The translations under genes were made by a program, and so were the position numbers. Below, piece by piece: positions 32,161-38,761 of a DNA stretch of 64,000 nucleotides. The DNA comes from Phycisphaerales bacterium. Lineage in GTDB: Bacteria > Planctomycetota > Phycisphaerae > Phycisphaerales > UBA1924. The stretch lies in assembly GCA_035627955.1 (NCBI GenBank), contig DASPKU010000001.1, positions 310,001 to 374,000 on the forward strand, in the 5' to 3' direction. A model generated the notes under the pieces. The model searched no databases. It saw only the letters and a list, made by a program, of their open reading frames with translations, and was not told where the DNA came from. Numbering within the stretch: the first letter of the stretch is position 1; each line of letters starts with the position of its first letter.

Positions 32161-33225
32161 CTAGCACGCGGTGGTCGGCGTCGCCTGAAGGTCCAGCCCC
32201 GAAACCTGCCCGGCCCTGATGAACTCGTGCGCGAGCCCCGCGATCATCGCCGCGTTGTCAACGGTGAACGCGCGGGCCGGAAGCCGGAGATCCACGCGAT
32301 GCTTCGTGCTCCAGCGCTGCAGATCGGCGCGGAGGCGGCTGTTCGCGGTCACACCGCCGCCGGTCAGCAGCGCGACCGGCTCGGCCGAGCGCGGCAGGCG
32401 GTCGAGCGCGCGCGTGAGCTTCAGCAGGACCGCGTCGGCCGCGGCCTTCTGGAAGCTGGCCGCGAGGTCGGCGCGCCGGCGGTCATCCAGCGGCGGCACG
32501 GCCGTCTGCTCGGAGTGCCGGCCGGGCACGCCGCGGGCGGCGTACAGCACGGCGGTCTTGAGCCCCGAGAACGAGAAGTCCAGCGAGTCGGGGCTGATGC
32601 GGCTGATGGGCAGCTCGAAGGCGTCGGGGTTCGCGCCCGGCGTGCTCGCGAGCCGGTCGAGGTTGGGCCCGCCTGGGTACGGCAAACCCAGGATCGTCGC
32701 GGCCTTGTCGTACGCCTCGCCGATCGCGTCGTCGATCGTCGCGCCCAGTCGAGTCACGCCCGTCCACGAATCCAGCCTGTAGATCGACGTGTGGCCGCCG
32801 CTGACGACCAGCCCGAGCGCGGGGAAGCGCACCGGCGCGGGCGCCGAATCGTCGCCGGTGTGCAGCATGCCGGAATACAGGTGCGCGTGGACGTGATCGA
32901 TGCCGACGAGCGGCTTGCCGAGGGACCACGCGAGCGCGCGGGCCGCGGCGACGCCGACCAGCAGCGAGCCGATCAGGCCGGGGCGGTTGCCCACGGCGAT
33001 GGCGTCGATCATGCCGAGGCCGACGCCGGCGTGCTCGAGCGATTCGCGGATGACAGGGAGAATGCGCTCGACGTGGGCGCGGCTGGCGAGCTCGGGGACG
33101 ACGCCGGCGTAATGCTCGTGGAGGTCGTGCTGGCTGGAGACGATACTGGAGAGCACGCGGGTTCCGTCCTGCACCACGCTGGCCGCGGTTTCGTCGCAGG
33201 AGGATTCGATGCCCAGTATCAGCAT
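32161..33225 (-). CDS. tsaD: tRNA threonylcarbamoyladenosine synthase subunit TsaD
   Basis: A 354-residue ASKHA-fold protein. It begins MLILGIESSCDETAASVV, has the metal-binding DHVHAHLYSG (HxxxH, near 109-114) and VVSGGHTSIYRL, and closes with LTGGGVTANSRLR and FTVDNAAMIAGLAHE. With TsaB and TsaE it transfers threonylcarbamoyl from TC-AMP to A37 of ANN-decoding tRNAs. The start overlaps the protease stop by one base (TAATG), so translation is coupled. The TsaC/Sua5 partner is encoded separately at 52991. TsaB and TsaE are not seen here. Confidence 0.95.
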   Translation of the reverse strand: MLILGIESSCDETAASVVQDGTRVLSSIVSSQHDLHEHYAGVVPELASRAHVERILPVIRESLEHAGVGLGMIDAIAVGNRPGLIGSLLVGVAAARALAWSLGKPLVGIDHVHAHLYSGMLHTGDDSAPAPVRFPALGLVVSGGHTSIYRLDSWTGVTRLGATIDDAIGEAYDKAATILGLPYPGGPNLDRLASTPGANPDAFELPISRISPDSLDFSFSGLKTAVLYAARGVPGRHSEQTAVPPLDDRRRADLAASFQKAAADAVLLKLTRALDRLPRSAEPVALLTGGGVTANSRLRADLQRWSTKHRVDLRLPARAFTVDNAAMIAGLAHEFIRAGQVSGLDLQATPTTAC

Positions 33226-34967
33226 TACTTCTTGAATTCGGGTGCGTCGGGCTTCTTGACGTCGGCATCGAGCAGCCAGCGCTCGAGGTCGTTGCCGGTG
33301 ATCTGGAGGGTGGCGACGACCTTGCCGTCCTTGTCCTTGATCTCCATCTGGCCGCCCTTGAGGTCGATGGTGTCGGCCCAGAGGTCGGGGCGCGGGGCGT
33401 TCTTCGCGGCGGGCACGGCGTCCTCGATAGCGATCATGCGCTTCTCGGTGCGGAGGAGCTCGCGCTCGAGGCGCTCGTGGTAGAGGCGGAGCTGGGTGAG
33501 CTCGGCGGAGGCGATCGCGCCGGTCTGCATGCCGCTCTGGCCGGTGGGCGACCAGTTGCCGGTCTCGAGTTTGCCCTGCACGGCCTTCACCGCGGCGGTG
33601 AGCTGCGGGTCCTTGAGCGTTGCGAGGATGGACTCTGGGTTGCTCCAGTCGGTCGGCGCGGTCTCCTCCTTTGGCGCAGACTTGGGAGTCGGCATGGACT
33701 TGTTCTTGCCGAGCACGTCCTTGTTGACGAGGGCTTCCTCGCGCCGGCGGACCTCGAACATGGCTTCGAGCTCGTCGTCGGTCACAGGGACATAGAAGCC
33801 TTCGGTGGGGTCCACGCCCCATGTCGCGGCGTCGTCCTTGCGGGTGATGCTGCGGCCGCTGGGGAGGAAGTAGCCCTGCTCGGTGAGCTTGAGCTCGCTG
33901 CCGTTGCCGCTGGGCAGCTCGAGGACGACCTGCACGCTGCCCTTGCCGTAGGTGCGGGAACCGACGGTGATGGCGCGGTGGTTCTCGACGAGCGCGCCGG
34001 CGAGGACCTCGCTGGCGGAGGCGCTCTGGCCGTTGATCAGCAGGGCGAGCGGGAAGTTGGCGAGGGTGCCGTCCTTTTTGGCGCGGGTGACCTTCTCCTG
34101 GAAGGCGCGCCCGCGGGTGGAGACGATGATGCCGTCCTCGAGGAAGAGGTCGGCGATGGACTCGGCCTCGCTGAGCAGGCCGCCGCCGTTGCCGCGCAGG
34201 TCGAGGACGAGGCCCTGGAGTCGGCCCTCGTGGGCGCCAAGGCTCTCGAGGGCGGTGAGGAGCTCCTCGCTGCACTTAGGGGTGAACTGCGTGAGGCGGA
34301 TGTAGGCGATGCCGCGGGTGGGGTCGATCAGGTACTGCCAGGTGTTGGGGGCGTCGGGGTTGCGGTGGAAGCCCTTCACGCTCTTGGTCTTGATCTGGTC
34401 GCGGGTGACCTCGAGCGGGAAGCGCTCGCCCTCGCGCTCGACGGTGAGCTTGATGATGGTGCCGGGGTTGCCCATCAGCAGGTCGACGCACTTGTCAACC
34501 GAGAGGTTCTCGGTGGACTTGCCGTCGATCTCGATGATGCGATCGTTGGGCATCAGCCCGGCCTTGAAGGCGGGGGAGTCTTCGAGGGGCGAGACGATGG
34601 TGAGCCAGCCGGTGGCGGTATTGACGGTCGCGCCGATGCCGACGTACTCGCCGGTGAGGTCCTTGTTGAAGCTGGTCTTCTCGGCGGCGGGGACGTAGAC
34701 GGTGTAGGGGTCGTTGAGGGCGTCGACCATGCCCTTGATGGCGCCCTCCTTGAGGGCCTTCTCGTCGGGGGTCTCGACGTAGCGGCTGGAGATAATGGAC
34801 TTGATCTCGATCAGCTCGTCGAAGAAGCGGTAGTCGTTGTTGCGCTGGCTGATGGCGAGGGTGGAGCCGAGCACGGCCCCGCCGAGCACGAGGATGAGGG
34901 CTGACTCGAAGATGATCCGACTCTTGGCCACGCCAGGCTCCTTGCGCACCCCTGCGACAGTCTTCAT
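33225..34967 (-). CDS. C-terminal processing protease (S41, CtpA-like)
   Basis: A 580-residue membrane-anchored serine protease. A membrane segment lies near 18-40 (IIFESALILVLGGAVLGSTLA), a PDZ domain near 105-185 (GEYVGIGATV... MPNDRIIEIDGKSTENLS), and a catalytic S41 domain with LDLRGNGGG and a Ser-Lys dyad, S317 in GQSASASEVLAG and K342 in YGKGSVQ. Such enzymes trim periplasmic proteins from their C-termini. The tail (about 440-580) has a coiled-coil region (LRLYHERLERELLRTEKRM) and is an addition to the common core. It is the first gene of the run leading to tsaD and the GGQ protein. Confidence 0.92.
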   Translation of the reverse strand: MKTVAGVRKEPGVAKSRIIFESALILVLGGAVLGSTLAISQRNNDYRFFDELIEIKSIISSRYVETPDEKALKEGAIKGMVDALNDPYTVYVPAAEKTSFNKDLTGEYVGIGATVNTATGWLTIVSPLEDSPAFKAGLMPNDRIIEIDGKSTENLSVDKCVDLLMGNPGTIIKLTVEREGERFPLEVTRDQIKTKSVKGFHRNPDAPNTWQYLIDPTRGIAYIRLTQFTPKCSEELLTALESLGAHEGRLQGLVLDLRGNGGGLLSEAESIADLFLEDGIIVSTRGRAFQEKVTRAKKDGTLANFPLALLINGQSASASEVLAGALVENHRAITVGSRTYGKGSVQVVLELPSGNGSELKLTEQGYFLPSGRSITRKDDAATWGVDPTEGFYVPVTDDELEAMFEVRRREEALVNKDVLGKNKSMPTPKSAPKEETAPTDWSNPESILATLKDPQLTAAVKAVQGKLETGNWSPTGQSGMQTGAIASAELTQLRLYHERLERELLRTEKRMIAIEDAVPAAKNAPRPDLWADTIDLKGGQMEIKDKDGKVVATLQITGNDLERWLLDADVKKPDAPEFKK

Positions 34968-35086
34968 TATAGGTTCGCGGGGTGGGGGCGCTCGGGTCTC
35001 GGGAAGTGGAGGAGAGGAGGAGAAGGGGGTGGAGGAGAGGGGGAGCGGGGTGACGGCTGGCGGATCGACCCTACGCTTTCGGCCCT

Positions 35087-36427
35087 ATGCCGAACGTCTA
35101 CCCCTTCCGTGCTGTGCAGTTTGCTCCGCGTCCTGACCTTTCGAGCTTCGTGGCCCCGCCGTACGACGTGCTGGACAAGAGCGCGAAGGAGCGGATGCTG
35201 GGGAAGAACGCGAAGAACATTGTGGCGATCGACCTGCCGCACACGCCGGCGAAGGAGCTGGGGCCGCCAGAGGCGTATGGGAAGGCCGCCGAGATGTACC
35301 AGGCGTGGCTCGCTGATGGCACGCTCAAACGCGGCGAGAAGCCTGCAATGTTCGCGTACCGGCAGACGACACGGACGCCGGACGGGAAGGTGAGCCAGCG
35401 GAGCGGGATGGCGTGCTGCGTGGAGGCGGTGCCGTTCGGGCCGCGGGAGGGCGGCGGGATCCTGCCGCACGAGGAGACGTTCAGCGGGCCCAAGGAGGAC
35501 CGCTTCGCGCTGATGAAGGCGACCAGGGCGCAGCTGTCGCCGATCTTCGGGCTGCACGCGGACGAGCGCGGGGCCGCGACCAAGCTGCTGCAGAGCGTGA
35601 TGGGCAAGGGCAAGCCCGATATCACCGCGGACATGGGCGACGGCGTGCTGCACGAGGTGTGGACCGTCACGGATGAACAGACCATCCGCGCGTACCAGCA
35701 GGCGCTGGCGGGCGAGGACGTGTTCATTGCTGACGGGCACCACCGGTACAACACGGCGCTGAACTACATCAAGCACATGGAGGGTCAGGGCGCGGTGCCG
35801 GCGGACCATCCGGCGCGCCGCTGCATGATGGTGCTGATCGGGATGAGCGATCCGGGGCTGGTGATTTGGCCCACGCACCGGGTGCTGGGCGGGATGAAGG
35901 ACTACTCGTGGGATGCGCTGCTCAAGAGCGGCGCCGCCCATCTGAAGCTGGAGCCCGTCGCCGGCACCCTCGCGGACCTGGAGAAAGCGCTGCTGACGAA
36001 GGGCAGCGGCGGTGAGCCGCGGGTTGGGCTGTACGACTTCAAGAGCGGCAAGATGGCGGTCGCGAATCCCGCGACGCCCGATCCGCTGAAGGCGCGGTTC
36101 GGGAGCAAGCCCGAGGCGTGGCGGAAGCTCGATGTGGCGTTCACGCAGTATGTGATCGTGGAAGAAGTCTGCCAGAAGGCGCTGAATGGTGGAGCCGCGG
36201 TGAAGTGGGCGTTCCCCCACACGCTGCGGGAGGTTGAGGAGATTGGGCGCGGGGCGGAGACCGGGGCCGGTGGCGGCGCGGGGTTCGCGCAGCTGGCGGT
36301 CATCGTGCGGCCGACGCCGCTGGAGGCCGTGCGGGATGTGAGCCGTGCCAACGAGCTGATGCCGCAGAAGAGCACGTTCTTCTACCCGAAGATCGCGACG
36401 GGGTTGTTTGTGAATCCGTTGGAGTGA
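35087..36427 (+). CDS. DUF1015 family protein
   Basis: A 446-residue protein with the DUF1015 pattern: MPNVYPFRAVQFAP and SSFVAPPYDVLD at the start, and FIADGHHRYNTALNYI near the centre, a conserved motif of the family. DUF1015 proteins are widespread in bacteria and archaea, sometimes near serine biosynthesis genes, but the biochemical function is unproven. No serA/serC gene is adjacent here. There is no signal peptide, so it should be cytoplasmic. It is divergent from the protease gene. Confidence 0.9.
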   Translation: MPNVYPFRAVQFAPRPDLSSFVAPPYDVLDKSAKERMLGKNAKNIVAIDLPHTPAKELGPPEAYGKAAEMYQAWLADGTLKRGEKPAMFAYRQTTRTPDGKVSQRSGMACCVEAVPFGPREGGGILPHEETFSGPKEDRFALMKATRAQLSPIFGLHADERGAATKLLQSVMGKGKPDITADMGDGVLHEVWTVTDEQTIRAYQQALAGEDVFIADGHHRYNTALNYIKHMEGQGAVPADHPARRCMMVLIGMSDPGLVIWPTHRVLGGMKDYSWDALLKSGAAHLKLEPVAGTLADLEKALLTKGSGGEPRVGLYDFKSGKMAVANPATPDPLKARFGSKPEAWRKLDVAFTQYVIVEEVCQKALNGGAAVKWAFPHTLREVEEIGRGAETGAGGGAGFAQLAVIVRPTPLEAVRDVSRANELMPQKSTFFYPKIATGLFVNPLE

Positions 36428-36443
36428 GGGGGAAGGGTCGCTC

Positions 36444-36465
36444 GCGGAGACGCGGAGACGCGGAG
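36444..36465. repeat. GCGGAGAC octamer repeat
   Basis: GCGGAGAC is repeated two and a half times just before the ribosome binding site of the next gene. It resembles the CACAGAG and CGCGAAG repeats elsewhere in the window. Confidence 0.5.
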
Positions 36466-36475
36466 GGGAGTCGTC

Positions 36476-36865
36476 GTGGAGAGGCCGCCCCGTGCGCTGA
36501 TCGAGCGGGAGGTGCTCCGGCTGTTGCACGCCGTGGGATGCGAGTTCCCCGCTGACCTCGGAATGGAATCGGAATGGGGGGCTGTCTGGGACAGCCTTGA
36601 CGAGATTGACTTTGTCCTGCGTGTCGAACTGGAGTTCGACATCAGCCTGCCGGATTTTCCCAGCAGCGGGGTGCAGCGCGAGATCTGGGAGCGGCGGCCG
36701 TTCCGTCTGCGCGACTTCGTCGACCTGATCGAGGTGCAGTGGGGGACGGGGTGCCCCGGGGAGCCGCGGTGCGGTGAGTGTGGGTATGGCCTCGCCGGCG
36801 TTCCGCCGGGGCGTTGCCCGGAGTGCGGTGCGGCGTTCCGGCGGTTGTTCGTTCAAGGGGAGTGA
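36476..36865 (+). CDS. Acyl-carrier-like domain fused to a zinc-ribbon-like tail
   Basis: A 129-residue protein. Residues 5-88 resemble an acyl carrier protein: VWDSLDEIDFVLRVELEFD looks like the DSL phosphopantetheine site (Ser40) and helix II, then ISLPD and a final FVDLIE helix. The tail, residues 99-119, has RCGECGYGLAGV and GRCPECGAAF, a Cys4 ribbon (C99, C102, C114, C117) of a type frequent in planctomycete proteins. I know no described protein with this pair, so the ACP reading is inference from pattern. The start is GTG 36476 with GGGGAG upstream. It follows the DUF1015 gene by 48 bases and may be co-transcribed with it. Confidence 0.7.
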   Translation: MERPPRALIEREVLRLLHAVGCEFPADLGMESEWGAVWDSLDEIDFVLRVELEFDISLPDFPSSGVQREIWERRPFRLRDFVDLIEVQWGTGCPGEPRCGECGYGLAGVPPGRCPECGAAFRRLFVQGE

Positions 36866-37599
36866 GCGCGCCGCGGGCGGCGTTCCATGCGAGGACCTAC
36901 GGCGCGGTGGATCGAGTTCGCGGAGCAGGCGTGTGCAGGCGCGGAGTTGGTCGGCCCCGGATTTGGCGGTGGCGATGTCGTCGTCGAAGCGGCGGCGGGC
37001 GAACTGGATGCGCGCGTGCTCGGCGTCGAGGCGCTGAAAGCGCTCGGCGAGGGCTTCGAGATTGGCCAGGGCGGAGGGCACGAGCGGAATGTACGGGAGA
37101 TATAAGGGGTGTGCAAGAGGATTTGCGGGAAATGTTCGGTAGTTGGTGTAAGGCGTTGGGTGGAGGGTGGTTGCGGCGTCCGCGATCGGGCGCAGTGAGG
37201 GTCCCGGGTCGCGATTGGAGGGAGGGGCGCCCCTTCGGGGGCTCCGGTTGCATGCGTCCTCAACCCAGGGTTGCGCTCGCGGACTCGCTTCACCCTGGGC
37301 TACTTCAAGGCGCCCCTGGCGGGGCTCAGGGAAAGAAGCCCGGAGCAGCACGGGACACAGCAGCCCCTAAGTTGCACAACATTCAGCATCAGTCCGCATG
37401 AGTTGCACAGAAGTCGGGGACCGACAGGCGTCGCGGTCTACCTGTTGCGGGCGGCTGGGGCTGCGCGGGTGGTGAGTGGTTAAGGGCGTGGAAATCGGGG
37501 GGTGTGGGGGGCAATGGGGCGGATCGGTTGTATGGTCTGGCCTGAGAGATGGCCGGGGCCCGAGAGGGACCTGGCCTGAGTGGTTCGAGGGAGCGTCCC
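36866..37599. other. 734-base gap with repeat elements
   Basis: No gene is supported with confidence. A leftward frame starting GTG 37084 (SALANLEALAERFQRLDAEHAR) reads like a helical peptide, but it has no stop before 34967 and is antisense to two real genes. The right half contains a composite repeat at 37224-37327. Direct repeats AGTTGCACA occur near 37372 and 37401. This gap should hold the promoter of the glycosyltransferase gene. Confidence 0.5.
37224..37327. repeat. Composite palindromic intergenic repeat
   Basis: GCCCC-TTCG-GGGGC hairpin (37229-37242), then an outward palindrome with arms CCCAGGGT (37264-37271) and ACCCTGGG (37292-37299) around a GC-rich core, and a GGCGCCCC/GGGGCT tail. 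An AACCCAGGGTT...ACCCTGGGCT element of this look is, to my recollection, common between genes in planctomycetes. Confidence 0.55.
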
Positions 37600-38592
37600 A
37601 TGCATATCGCGGTGGCCGCGGACAGGCGGTTTGATCTTGGGCTGGTGGTGACGGTGCACACGCTGCTGCAGCGGACGCGTGGGCCATTCACGCTGTCGGT
37701 GCTGACGGGGGAGGACGGGCTGTTGCCGCGGGCGCAGGCGTTCGTGGAGCGGCGGTGCCGCGAGGCGGGCGTGACGCTGGTGATCCACAGCATCCCGCGG
37801 AGCTTCGGGGCCAGTTACCGGGCGCCGTGGGCGCACCACTCGACGGCGAACTTGTTCCGGCTCATGCTGCCGGAACTGCTGGCGGACCACGAGCGGGTGC
37901 TGTACCTGGACTGCGACCTGGTGGTCGCGGATGACGTGCGGGCGCTGTGGGATTGGGACCTCAAGGGGCACGCTGTGGGTGCGGTGCGGGACCTGTGGTT
38001 CCCGACGATGGAAGAGGCGGACGCGGGTGTGGCGGCGCGGCGGGAGCTGGGCTTCCGCGGGTCCACGGCGTACTTCAACAGCGGCGTGCTGGTGATGGAC
38101 CTGGACGTGTGGCGGCGCGAGCAGGTGGCGCAGCGGACGTGCGAGCTGCTGTGGGCGCACATGGACGTGTTCGACATGGCGGACCAGGATGCGCTGAACC
38201 TGGTGCTGCAGGGGGAGTTCGCCGAGGTTGAGCCGCGGTGGAACGTGCAGATCGCGGCGATGCGGGCGCTGAAGACGCTGAAGCACCCGTTCCACCGGGA
38301 GCTGGAGCGGATGCCGGAGGTGCGGCGGTCTCCGGGGATTGTGCACTTCACGGGGCCGCACAAGCCGTGGAACGCGCCGGGGGGCCTTAGGAATCTGGAG
38401 CGGTCGCGGTACTCGCGGGCGCTGGTGTCGTGCGGGTATCTGTCCGCGGGGGAGAATGCGCGGCGGGCGCTGCGGACGTGCGCGGCGTATGCGCGGATTG
38501 TAGGGGGGAAGGTGGTGCCGTCGCTGCGGCCGGTGGAGTCGCACATGAGACGGCGGGAGGCGGTTGGGGTTGGGGTGGGGGCGAAGTCGTGA
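37600..38592 (+). CDS. Glycosyltransferase family 8 protein
   Basis: A 330-residue GT8-type retaining glycosyltransferase. It starts MHIAVAADRRFDLGLVVTV, has the metal- and donor-binding DxD in VLYLDCDLVV (D104, D106), FNSGVLVMDLDVWR, DMADQDALNLVLQG and a C-terminal HFTGPHKPW with histidine ligand. GT8 enzymes use UDP-glucose or UDP-galactose to build lipopolysaccharide-like cores or glycoproteins. ATG 37600 is preferred to a longer frame from 37549 because it gives the family N-terminus, and GAGGGAG stands nearby. It is a single gene between two gaps, so its acceptor is unknown. Confidence 0.9.
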   Translation: MHIAVAADRRFDLGLVVTVHTLLQRTRGPFTLSVLTGEDGLLPRAQAFVERRCREAGVTLVIHSIPRSFGASYRAPWAHHSTANLFRLMLPELLADHERVLYLDCDLVVADDVRALWDWDLKGHAVGAVRDLWFPTMEEADAGVAARRELGFRGSTAYFNSGVLVMDLDVWRREQVAQRTCELLWAHMDVFDMADQDALNLVLQGEFAEVEPRWNVQIAAMRALKTLKHPFHRELERMPEVRRSPGIVHFTGPHKPWNAPGGLRNLERSRYSRALVSCGYLSAGENARRALRTCAAYARIVGGKVVPSLRPVESHMRRREAVGVGVGAKS

Positions 38593-38761
38593 TCATCAGG
38601 TCAGGCAGGTGATGATCGCTGTGATTGTGTGATCGCCGCGGGAGTTGAGCGATTCCATAGCGACGAAGACGTCGCCGTGGCACGCGGTGACAGTTGGTCG
38701 TTACACGACGATTTCGCCCAATCCGGGACTTCGCCCAGAGCGGCTCAGTCCCGGCGTCGTT

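Noticed and set aside
34967-37351. A 794-codon leftward open frame whose first part, from about 37084, reads like a helical peptide (SALANLEALAERF...)
   Set aside because: It has no stop before 34967 and is antisense to the DUF1015 and ACP-ribbon genes. It could be a remnant, but no terminus is supported.
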